The notes beneath the pieces were generated by a model. That model saw only the letters and a list, made by a program, of their open reading frames with translations, was not told the DNA's origin and ran no database searches. The position numbers and the translations under genes were made by a program. DNA of 10,005 nt from Clostridiales bacterium UBA3705 (GTDB taxonomy: Bacteria; Bacillota_A; Clostridia; Oscillospirales; Oscillospiraceae), in assembly GCA_002372735.1 (NCBI GenBank), contig DFIE01000037.1, positions 1 to 10,005 on the forward strand, written 5' to 3'. Shown here in pieces: positions 1 through 6,067 of the stretch (position 1 is the first letter of the stretch; the number at the start of each line of letters is the position of its first letter).

Positions 1-256
1 AATAGCCCAGGCCCTCCCACAGCTTGTGCAGCCGGTCGGGGTCACACTGGGCCAGGTCTGCAACGGTGGGCAGGGCCTGCAGAAAGCGCCGGTAATAGTC
101 CTTTACGGCCTCCACCCGGGTTTGCTGCAGCATGATTTCCGACAGCCAAACGTGGTAAGGCTCCCGGTCCTGCCGCCAGGGGAGGGGGCGGGCGTTTGCC
201 CGGAACCAGGGCAGCAGCAGCCCCGGCAGCGGGGCCAAAAGATCGGGTTGTTCCAT
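1..256 (-). CDS. mutY: A/G-specific adenine DNA glycosylase MutY (N-terminal part, cut by window edge)
   Basis: This is the first 85 codons of a MutY-type base-excision repair enzyme, which removes adenine mispaired with 8-oxoguanine or G. The helix-hairpin-helix glycosylase fold is recognisable from LPWR (residues 25-28), then VWLSEIMLQQTRV (36-48), where E40 matches the catalytic glutamate in the WLSE-MLQQT motif of E. coli MutY. The LHKLWEGLGY segment (76-85) is typical of the family. MLQQT together with LPWR separates MutY from endonuclease III. The start at 256 is preceded by a strong GGAGGGGGG Shine-Dalgarno on the minus strand and by a consensus promoter. The C-terminal iron-sulfur cluster and NUDIX-like domain lie outside the window and cannot be checked. 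It is transcribed divergently from the HAD phosphatase operon. Confidence 0.93.
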   Translation of the reverse strand, partial: MEQPDLLAPLPGLLLPWFRANARPLPWRQDREPYHVWLSEIMLQQTRVEAVKDYYRRFLQALPTVADLAQCDPDRLHKLWEGLGY

Positions 257-279
257 TGCGTATCCCCCCTCCGGCCTAT

Positions 280-308
280 AGTATAATCTATAAAATGAAT
301 TCTGTCAA
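280..308 (-). promoter_or_regulatory. sigma-A promoter for mutY
   Basis: Read on the minus strand, a perfect -35 TTGACA (303-308) is followed by exactly 17 bases and a -10 TATACT (280-285). The mutY Shine-Dalgarno and start codon lie directly downstream. The match to the sigma-70/sigma-A consensus is 11 of 12 bases with ideal spacing. Confidence 0.85.
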
Positions 309-320
309 ATCCGAAAAAAG

Positions 321-352
321 TTGATGCAATTTTCGACAACATCGTGTATAAT
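321..352 (+). promoter_or_regulatory. probable promoter for the HAD–MFS–GDPD operon
   Basis: A perfect -10 TATAAT lies at 347-352, 32 bases before the HAD start codon. The best -35 candidate is TTGATG at 321-326, but the spacer is then 20 bases, longer than the usual 17, so the -35 assignment is weak and the promoter may need an activator. It stands back to back with the mutY promoter; the two -35 elements are 12 bases apart. The A-rich stretch before TTG resembles that before the promoters at 3620 and 6841. Confidence 0.6.
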
Positions 353-384
353 GAAAAAAGATACTGATTTCGTGGGAGCACGCC

Positions 385-1218
385 ATGCACAACAATCCGC
401 CCTTGGCCGGAAAGCGCCTGTTTCTGCTGGATATGGACGGCACCATTTACCTGGACGACCGCCTCTTTGACGGCACTACAGACCTTCTTGCCTACGTCCG
501 CAGCCTCGGGGGGAAGTACCTCTTCCTCACCAACAACTCCTCCCGCAGCGTGGAGGCATACATCGAAAAAATGGCCCGTCTGGGCATCCACACCACCTGT
601 GAGGACTTCCTCACCTCTGTGGACGCCCTGATCGTCTACCTGGACCGGCAGGGCTACCGGGGCAAGCGGCTGTACGCCCTTGGCACCCGGACCTTCCGCC
701 ATCAGCTCTCCCAGGCCGGCTTTTCCGTCACCGACCGGCTGGAGGAGGGAATCGACGCCCTGGTCTGCGGCTTTGACACCGAGCTCACCTTCCAAAAGCT
801 GGAGGATGCCTGTATCCTCCTGGGCCGGGGGGTGGACTTTATCGCGGCCAATCCGGACTGGGTCTGTCCCACCTGGTACGGCTATGTGCCCGACTGCGGC
901 AGCGTGTGCGAAATGCTCTACCGGGCCACGGGCCGCCGGCCGGTGTTTATCGGCAAGCCCCAGCCGGAGATGGCCCTGCTGGCCATGGCCAAATACGGCT
1001 TTTCCAAGGCCGAGACCGTCCTGGTGGGCGACCGGGTGTATACCGACATCGCCTGCGGCATCCGGGCGGGGATCGACGCGGCCCTGGTGCTCTCCGGGGA
1101 GAGCACCCTCCGGGACGTGGAAGAAAACGAGTACAAGCCCACTCACATCTATCAGGACATCCGCCAGCTGCTGACCGTGCTGCGGCAAGAAGAACAAGAA
1201 AGGATGAACAGCAAATGA
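385..1218 (+). CDS. HAD-IIA family phosphatase (NagD / p-nitrophenylphosphatase / glycerol-phosphate phosphatase type)
   Basis: A 277-residue cytosolic phosphatase of HAD subfamily IIA. All four HAD motifs are visible: motif I LLDMDGTIY (14-22; nucleophile D16 and acid-base D18), motif II LTNNSSR (48-54), motif III lysine K191 in IGKPQPEM (189-196), and motif IV VGDRVYTD (214-221; D216 and D221 for magnesium). The C2 cap between motifs II and III carries NPDWVCP and GYVPDCGS, as in NagD-like proteins. Length is typical. A GGGAG ribosome site (374-378) lies six bases before ATG. Its stop overlaps the start of the MFS gene (ATGA), so the two are translationally coupled. Family members act on small phosphomonoesters such as nucleotides, sugar phosphates or glycerol 3-phosphate. 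The GDPD two genes downstream makes glycerol 3-phosphate an attractive but unproven substrate. Confidence 0.9.
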   Translation: MHNNPPLAGKRLFLLDMDGTIYLDDRLFDGTTDLLAYVRSLGGKYLFLTNNSSRSVEAYIEKMARLGIHTTCEDFLTSVDALIVYLDRQGYRGKRLYALGTRTFRHQLSQAGFSVTDRLEEGIDALVCGFDTELTFQKLEDACILLGRGVDFIAANPDWVCPTWYGYVPDCGSVCEMLYRATGRRPVFIGKPQPEMALLAMAKYGFSKAETVLVGDRVYTDIACGIRAGIDAALVLSGESTLRDVEENEYKPTHIYQDIRQLLTVLRQEEQERMNSK

Positions 1219-2762
1219 AGCTCAACTACAAACGTACCATCTTTGTCGGCTTCGCATTTTTTCTGATCTGTGCCTTCTGGCAGGCCTATGACAACACCAT
1301 CCCCCTGATTCTGACCAACAAATTCGGCCTGTCCCAGGGCGCCTCCGGCGTGGTGATGGCCCTGGATAACATCCTTGCCCTGTTTATGCTGCCCCTGTTC
1401 GGCGCCATCTCCGACAAGTGCAGGCACCCCATGGGCAAGCGGACGCCCTTTATCCTGGTGGCCACCATTGTGGCGGCCCTGGCCTTTGTGGGCCTGAGCT
1501 TTATGGACAACGCCCAGCTCAAAAACATCTCCCGGGTGGCGGCCATTGACGACCCCGCCGCCCTCACTGAGATCTACGAGACCCAGAAGGACGCCACCCT
1601 CCAAACCCCTGACGGCGAGAAGTTCATCCTGTCCGAAGTCTTCACCGCCGAGGAGTTTTCCGCCCTGAAGAGCCAGGTTCAGGAGGGGGACAAAACCGTC
1701 ACCAACCCGCTGTATACCAACTATGTGGTCCCGGCCCGGCAGGCCTATGCCTGGAACGTCACCCGGCACAGCCCGGTGCCGCTGGTGCTGTTTATGCTCC
1801 TGCTGCTGGTGGTGCTGGTGTCCATGGCCACCTTCCGCAGCCCGGCGGTGGCGCTGATGCCCGACGTGACCATCAAGCCCCTGCGCTCCAAGGCCAACGC
1901 GGTGATCAATCTTATGGGCAGCGCCGGCGGCATCCTGGTGCTGGCCCTGGGCATGGTGTTTGCCACCAGCGCGGTGCGCAACTCGCTGATGAGCTACACC
2001 CTGTACTTCTCTGTGATTGCGGGCATTATGCTGCTGGCCCTGGCCATTTTCATGTGGCAGGTCAAGGAGCCCCGGTTCGTCCGCGAGATGCAAGAGCAGA
2101 GCAGACGCTACGGCATTGAGGACAAGGACGAGGACGAATCCGGCTCCCGCAAGCTCTCTACCGGGGAGCGGAAGTCTCTGATCTTCCTGCTGGCCTCCAT
2201 TGTCCTGTGGTTTATGGGCTACAACGCCGTTACCTCCAAGTACTCGGTTTACGCCTCCAACATTCTCCACAAGGACTACAATCTTACCCTGATCATTGCC
2301 CAGGCGGCGGCCATCCTCTCCTATCTGCCGGTGGGCTTTGTGGCCTCCAAGCTGGGCCGGAAAAAGACCATCCTGGCCGGCGTGGTGATGCTGACGGTGG
2401 CCTTCGGCGTGGCCTGCGTGCTGCGGGAATCCAGCCCCACCATGCTGATGAACGCCATGTTTGCCCTGGCCGGCATCGGCTGGGCCACCATCAACGTCAA
2501 CTCCTTCCCCATGGTGGTGGAGCTCTGCCGGGGCGGCGACGTGGGCAAGTACACCGGCTTCTACTACACCGCCTCCATGGCGGCCCAGACCGTCACGCCC
2601 ATGATCTCCGGCATGATCATGGACAAGCTGGGCATGACCACCTTGTTCCCCTACGCCACGGTGTTTGTGGCCCTGGCCTTTGTCACCATGCTCTTTGTCA
2701 TGCACGGTGACAACAAGCCCACTGCCAAAAAGGGCCTGGAGGCCCTGGATGTGGAGGACTGA
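1215..2762 (+). CDS. MFS transporter, SLC45/GPH-like, with a large extracytoplasmic insert
   Basis: A 515-residue inner-membrane secondary carrier. The start at 1215 is chosen because it forms the ATGA overlap with the HAD stop and has an AAAGGA-like ribosome site; the open frame runs further upstream but only inside the HAD gene. Hydrophobic segments suggest about 12 helices. The cytoplasmic loop SDKCRHPMGKRTPF (66-79) is the motif-A equivalent of SLC45/GPH carriers, and RSPAVALMPDVTIKPLRSKANA (208-229) is a second signature typical of sucrose/SLC45-like carriers. Residues about 97-187, between helices 3 and 4, form an unusual hydrophilic insert of roughly 90 residues predicted to face outward. 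A charged central loop (282-320) joins the two halves. The substrate is unknown: homologous groups carry sugars and related polar solutes, while the flanking GDPD and HAD phosphatase point towards a glycerophosphodiester or glycerol phosphate. Confidence 0.85.
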   Translation: MKLNYKRTIFVGFAFFLICAFWQAYDNTIPLILTNKFGLSQGASGVVMALDNILALFMLPLFGAISDKCRHPMGKRTPFILVATIVAALAFVGLSFMDNAQLKNISRVAAIDDPAALTEIYETQKDATLQTPDGEKFILSEVFTAEEFSALKSQVQEGDKTVTNPLYTNYVVPARQAYAWNVTRHSPVPLVLFMLLLLVVLVSMATFRSPAVALMPDVTIKPLRSKANAVINLMGSAGGILVLALGMVFATSAVRNSLMSYTLYFSVIAGIMLLALAIFMWQVKEPRFVREMQEQSRRYGIEDKDEDESGSRKLSTGERKSLIFLLASIVLWFMGYNAVTSKYSVYASNILHKDYNLTLIIAQAAAILSYLPVGFVASKLGRKKTILAGVVMLTVAFGVACVLRESSPTMLMNAMFALAGIGWATINVNSFPMVVELCRGGDVGKYTGFYYTASMAAQTVTPMISGMIMDKLGMTTLFPYATVFVALAFVTMLFVMHGDNKPTAKKGLEALDVED

Positions 2763-2764
2763 GC

Positions 2765-3607
2765 ATGGGATTTTTATGGTTTGCATTTATCCTGGTGCTG
2801 GTGCTTCTGCTGCTGTCAGGTCTGTACATGCTCAGTCTCATGGCCAAGCGGAAGCCGAAGGCGGGATTTCACGGGAAACTGGGGGAGTATCACTACGCCC
2901 ACCGGGGGCTGCACTCCATTGCCGCCGGCATCCCGGAGAACTCTCTTACAGCCTTCCGCCTGGCGGCCCAGCACGACTACGGCGCCGAGCTGGACGTCCA
3001 TCTGAGCCGGGACGGACGCCTTGTGGTGATGCACGATGAGAGCCTGAAGCGCACCACCGGGGCCAACGCCAAAATCAGCTCTGTCACCACCGAGGTGCTG
3101 GACCAGCTCCGCCTGGAGGGCACCAAGGAGAAGGTGCCCTACCTGGAGGAGGTTCTGCCCATCTTTGACGGCAAGACCCCCCTGGTCATCGAAATCAAAA
3201 CCGACAACGGCAACTACCAGGAGCTCACAAGAAAGGTCTGCAACCAGCTCCGGCAGCACCCCGAGATCACCTTCTGCATGGAGTCCTTTGACCCCCGGGT
3301 GCTGTACTGGCTGCGCAGGCACCACCCGGAAATCGTCCGGGGCCAGCTGTCCTGCAACTTCATAAAGGACCGGTGCGGCCTGTCCTGGGGCCAGGCGGTT
3401 CTGTTCTCCAACATGATGTTCAACTTCCTCACCCGGCCGGACTTTATCGCCTATAAAATGGAAGACCGGTTCGACCTGGCGCCGGCGCTTTGCAAAAAGC
3501 TGTGGGGCGTGCAGGGCTTTATCTGGACGGTTCGCAGCCAGCGGGATGCCACCCAGCTTTTGGAGGAGGACAATCTGATTATTTTTGAGGGGTTTGCCGC
3601 AAAATAG
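2765..3607 (+). CDS. membrane-anchored glycerophosphodiester phosphodiesterase (GDPD family)
   Basis: A 280-residue enzyme that cleaves glycerophosphodiesters to glycerol 3-phosphate and an alcohol. One N-terminal transmembrane helix (about 3-25) is followed by a positively charged AKRKPK, then a TIM-barrel GDPD domain from residue 43. Visible signatures are AHRGLH (45-50, catalytic H46), PENSLTAF (57-64), ELDVHLSRDG (75-84, metal ligands E75 and D77), VVMHDESLKRTTG (87-99, catalytic H90), VIEIK (141-145) and the late barrel strand IWTVRS. The positive charges after the helix suggest, by the positive-inside rule, that the catalytic domain faces the cytoplasm. It would then act on substrate brought in by the preceding transporter. 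It starts two bases after the MFS stop, with its ribosome site GGAGG inside the end of that gene. The length fits single-domain GDPDs with an anchor. The exact head-group preference cannot be told from sequence. Confidence 0.9.
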   Translation: MGFLWFAFILVLVLLLLSGLYMLSLMAKRKPKAGFHGKLGEYHYAHRGLHSIAAGIPENSLTAFRLAAQHDYGAELDVHLSRDGRLVVMHDESLKRTTGANAKISSVTTEVLDQLRLEGTKEKVPYLEEVLPIFDGKTPLVIEIKTDNGNYQELTRKVCNQLRQHPEITFCMESFDPRVLYWLRRHHPEIVRGQLSCNFIKDRCGLSWGQAVLFSNMMFNFLTRPDFIAYKMEDRFDLAPALCKKLWGVQGFIWTVRSQRDATQLLEEDNLIIFEGFAAK

Positions 3608-3619
3608 AGAAGAAAACAG

Positions 3620-3648
3620 TTGATTTCTTCAGATAAACCTAGTATAAT
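3620..3648 (+). promoter_or_regulatory. sigma-A promoter for the DUF1858 gene
   Basis: A -35 TTGATT (3620-3625), a 17-base spacer and a perfect -10 TATAAT (3643-3648) begin 12 bases after the GDPD stop. No terminator is visible between GDPD and this promoter, so the DUF1858 gene may be transcribed both by itself and by read-through. The 13 bases 3610-3622, which run into the -35, are identical to those at 6831-6843 before yebC. Confidence 0.8.
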
Positions 3649-3681
3649 GCTGGGTAGATTACTGCGAAGGAGGCCAATCAA

Positions 3682-3888
3682 ATGGCAAAGATCGAAAAAG
3701 ATACCATTATCGGTGACGTGCTGGACATCGCCCCCGAGACCGCTCCTCTGTTTATGGCCATCGGCATGCACTGCCTGGGCTGCCCCGCTTCCCGGGGAGA
3801 GACCGTGGAAGAGGCCTGCGCCGTCCACGGCGTGGACGTGGACGAGTTCCTCAAGCACCTCAATTCCTTTGACGAGGCAAATCAGTAA
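3682..3888 (+). CDS. DUF1858 small redox-disulfide protein
   Basis: A 68-residue single-domain cytosolic protein matching DUF1858, also described as the hybrid-cluster-protein-associated redox disulfide domain and related to the N-terminal domain of ScdA/RIC iron-sulfur repair proteins. The family pattern is clear: an N-terminal IEKDTIIGDVL segment, then GMHCLGCPAS (28-37) with the CxxC pair C31 and C34, then a helical tail; C46 is a further cysteine. It has its own consensus promoter, an ideal AAGGAGG ribosome site (3667-3673) and a strong terminator right behind it, so it looks like an abundant, individually expressed gene. Function is unsettled. A thiol-redox or iron-sulfur/nitrosative-stress role is known only by association of the family. 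No hybrid cluster protein gene is present in this window. Confidence 0.88.
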   Translation: MAKIEKDTIIGDVLDIAPETAPLFMAIGMHCLGCPASRGETVEEACAVHGVDVDEFLKHLNSFDEANQ

Positions 3889-3894
3889 TGGCAG

Positions 3895-3925
3895 ACGGGG
3901 CGCCTCAAGCGCCCCGTTCTTTTTT
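3895..3925 (+). terminator. Rho-independent terminator after the DUF1858 gene, just before the MATE start
   Basis: A perfect 9-bp GC-rich stem (ACGGGGCGC at 3895-3903 with GCGCCCCGT at 3909-3917) and a 5-base CTCAA loop are followed by TCTTTTTT. It begins six bases after the DUF1858 stop. The MATE ribosome site (AAGGAG, 3928-3933) starts two bases after the T-run. Confidence 0.9.
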
Positions 3926-3938
3926 GTAAGGAGAACCT

Positions 3939-5351
3939 ATGAACAATCAACGACCGGACCGGCGGCATGAAAAATACGTCCGCATGACCACCACCCCGGT
4001 GGAGCGGCTCATTTTAAAGCTGTCTGTGCCCACCATTGCCAGTATGCTGGTCACCGCAGCCTACAACCTGGCGGATACCTATTTTGTCAGCACCATCGGC
4101 GGCCGGGAGGGCACCCTCTCGGTGGCGGCAGTTTCGGTGGCCTTTTCGATTATGGCGCTGATCCAGGCCTTCGGCTTCTTTGTGGGCCAGGGCTCCGCCA
4201 ATACCATCTCCCGGCTGCTGGGCAAGCAGGATGTCCGCCGGGCCTCAGAGCTGGCGGCCACGGGGCTGTTCCTGGCGGCGGTGGTGGGGCTGGTCATCCT
4301 GGCGGTGGGCGAGCTTTTTGCCGTGCCCATCGCGCGGCTCTTAGGGGCCAAAGAGGCCTTTCTCCCCCACGCCGTGGCCTATCTGCGCTGGATCTTTGCC
4401 GCCGCCCCCTTTATGACCTGCTCCTTCTGCCTGAACAATCAGCTCCGGTTCCAGGGCAACGCGGTGTATGCCATGGTGGGCGTGGTCAGCGGCGCGGTGC
4501 TGAACGTGGTGCTGGACCCCATTTTCATCAAGGTTCTGCACATGAATGCCGAAGGCGCCGCCCTGGCCACTGCCATCAGCCAGACGGTGGGCTTCTTTGT
4601 GCTGCTCGCCGGCACCTTCCGGGGGGACAACCTGCGCATCCACCCCAAGCGGATCCGCCTGTCCGGGCAGAACCTGGGGGACATTGTCCGGGGCGGGCTG
4701 CCGTCACTGCTGCGCCAGGGCTTTGCGGCCCTGTCCGTCACCGTGCTGAACAATATGGCCGGCCGGGTGGGGGACGCCACCCAGGGGATCGATTCCGCCT
4801 CTCTCATTGCCGCCTTTGGCCTGGTGTCCAAGATCATGACCACTGTGAGCTATATGATCATCGGCCTGGGCCAGGGCTATCAGCCGGTGTGCGGCTTCAA
4901 CTACGGCGCCGGGCTCTACAGCCGGGTGCGCCGGGCCTTCTGGTTCCTGGTCAAGGCGACAGGGGCCTGGTGCCTGCTGATCATGCTGCTGGGCGAGGTG
5001 TTTGCCGGCAGGGTGGTCAATCTCTTTCCGGACGCCGAGCCCCTGGTCAAGGACCTGGCCGTGACCATTCTGCGGTTCCAGTGTGTCACCTTCTTTGTCA
5101 ACTGCTGGGTGGTGCCCTCTAACATGACCCAGCAGACCATGGGCTGGACGTTCAGCGCCTCCGCCCTGGCCATGGCCAGGCAGGGCCTGTTTCTCATTCC
5201 CATGGCCCTGCTGCTGCCCGCGCTTTTCGGGCTGACCGGCCTGGAGATTGCCCAGCCGGTGGCGGATTTCTGCACCTTCCTGCTGGCCATTCCCCTCCAG
5301 ACCCGGGTGCTGAAGCACCTGTCCCAGCCGGACCGGGAGGCCGCGACATGA
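3939..5351 (+). CDS. MATE family multidrug/toxin efflux transporter
   Basis: A 470-residue inner-membrane antiporter with two MatE repeats and about 12 helices, of the MepA-like group. Family marks include SVPTIASMLVTAAYNLADTYFV (29-50) with D46 in the first helix, GQGSANTISRLLG (84-96), LDPIFI (192-197) and GQGYQPVCGFNYGA (311-324) at the start of the second half. Such proteins export cationic drugs, dyes or metabolites using a Na+ or H+ gradient; the substrate here is unknown. The ATG at 3939 has an AAGGAG site five bases ahead. The gene starts 14 bases after a strong terminator and no promoter fits in the gap or is obvious in the end of the DUF1858 gene. Its transcription must therefore come from read-through or from an unrecognised upstream promoter. 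Its stop overlaps the trmK start (ATGA). Confidence 0.93.
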   Translation: MNNQRPDRRHEKYVRMTTTPVERLILKLSVPTIASMLVTAAYNLADTYFVSTIGGREGTLSVAAVSVAFSIMALIQAFGFFVGQGSANTISRLLGKQDVRRASELAATGLFLAAVVGLVILAVGELFAVPIARLLGAKEAFLPHAVAYLRWIFAAAPFMTCSFCLNNQLRFQGNAVYAMVGVVSGAVLNVVLDPIFIKVLHMNAEGAALATAISQTVGFFVLLAGTFRGDNLRIHPKRIRLSGQNLGDIVRGGLPSLLRQGFAALSVTVLNNMAGRVGDATQGIDSASLIAAFGLVSKIMTTVSYMIIGLGQGYQPVCGFNYGAGLYSRVRRAFWFLVKATGAWCLLIMLLGEVFAGRVVNLFPDAEPLVKDLAVTILRFQCVTFFVNCWVVPSNMTQQTMGWTFSASALAMARQGLFLIPMALLLPALFGLTGLEIAQPVADFCTFLLAIPLQTRVLKHLSQPDREAAT

Positions 5352-6067
5352 AGCTGCCCATCTCCAAGCGGCTGCAGCTCTGCGCCGAATTGATCTCCCC
5401 CTGCCAAACGGTGGCCGACGTGGGCACTGACCACGGCTATCTGGGCATCCATCTGCTGCGGCGAAACCGCTGCGACCGGGTCATTGCCGCAGACCTGCGG
5501 GAAAAGCCCCTCGCCTCCGCCCGGGCCAACGCCGCCCTCTATGGGGTGCAGGACCGGATGTGCTTTGTGCAGTCCGACGGCCTGGCCCGCCTCGCCCCCG
5601 GCAGCTTCCAGACCCTGGTGCTGGCCGGCATGGGCGGGGATCTGATCACCCGCATCCTGGCAGGCGCCCCCTGGCTCAGCGGGGGAGACTACACCCTGAT
5701 CCTGCAGCCCCAGTCCGCGGCCAACGACCTGCGCCGGGTCCTGGGGCAGTGGGGCTGGGAAATCTGCCGGGAGCGGCTGGTCCGGGACGGCGGCTTTCTC
5801 TACACTGTCATGGAGGTCCGCCCCTTCGGCGGCCGGCCCCTTCTGCCCGGGGAGCAGTACTGCTCTCCCGCCCTGCGCCGGGCCGGCGACCCGCTGCTGG
5901 GCCCATACCTTTCCAGGGTCCGCCGGGCTCTGGAGCGCACCGTCTCCGGCATCTCCCAATCCGCAGACCCGGCGGACCGGGAGAGAATCCGCTATTACCA
6001 AGACGCCCTGGAGGAGATCCTCCCCCTGGACGCTGCCATCAACAGGGAACAGGAGGACCCCCAATGA
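5348..6067 (+). CDS. trmK: tRNA (adenine(22)-N1)-methyltransferase TrmK
   Basis: A 239-residue SAM-dependent methyltransferase of the TrmK/YqfN family, which makes m1A22 in bacterial tRNAs. The Rossmann-fold SAM site is VADVGTDHGYLGIHL (22-36), followed by AADLREKPL (47-55), the SDGL strand (76-79), the family-specific LAGMGGDLI (92-100) and LILQPQS (117-123). A C-terminal helical part (about 170-235), thought to help tRNA binding in the family, is present. The length is usual. Translation begins at the ATGA overlap with the MATE stop, with GGGAGG at 5335-5340. The gene is followed by nif3, again with an ATGA overlap; this trmK–nif3 (yqfN–yqfO) pair is widely conserved in Bacillota and supports the assignment. 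Confidence 0.93.
   Translation: MKLPISKRLQLCAELISPCQTVADVGTDHGYLGIHLLRRNRCDRVIAADLREKPLASARANAALYGVQDRMCFVQSDGLARLAPGSFQTLVLAGMGGDLITRILAGAPWLSGGDYTLILQPQSAANDLRRVLGQWGWEICRERLVRDGGFLYTVMEVRPFGGRPLLPGEQYCSPALRRAGDPLLGPYLSRVRRALERTVSGISQSADPADRERIRYYQDALEEILPLDAAINREQEDPQ

Noticed and set aside
320..346. Weak inverted repeat GTTG…CAAC and GATG…CATC between the divergent promoters, considered as an operator
   Set aside because: The arms are only four bases and the spacing does not match a known operator such as the Gram-positive LexA box. I cannot separate it from chance.
103..1197. A minus-strand open frame of 364 codons covering the mutY start and the HAD gene
   Set aside because: It is out of frame with mutY, crosses both divergent promoters and has no family signature. 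Its existence only reflects the lack of stops in high-GC antisense frames.
906..1214. 103-codon upstream extension of the MFS frame
   Set aside because: It lies wholly inside the HAD gene, is Arg/Pro/Gly-rich shadow sequence, and the ATG at 1215 has an ATGA overlap and begins the hydrophobic N-terminus expected for a carrier.
1152..2786. A minus-strand open frame of 544 codons opposite the MFS transporter
   Set aside because: Same cause as above. The translation is a low-complexity His/Gly/Gln-rich sequence with no helices or motifs, while the plus strand encodes a clear membrane carrier.
3608..3681. Search for a terminator or small RNA between GDPD and the DUF1858 gene
   Set aside because: No stem with a T-run is present. 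The gap is fully explained by a promoter and a ribosome binding site.
5560..6063. 168-codon upstream extension of the Nif3 frame
   Set aside because: It overlaps trmK in another frame and is Pro/Arg/Gly-rich. The Nif3 family start MTVQEILDAL at 6064 has its own AGGAGG site.
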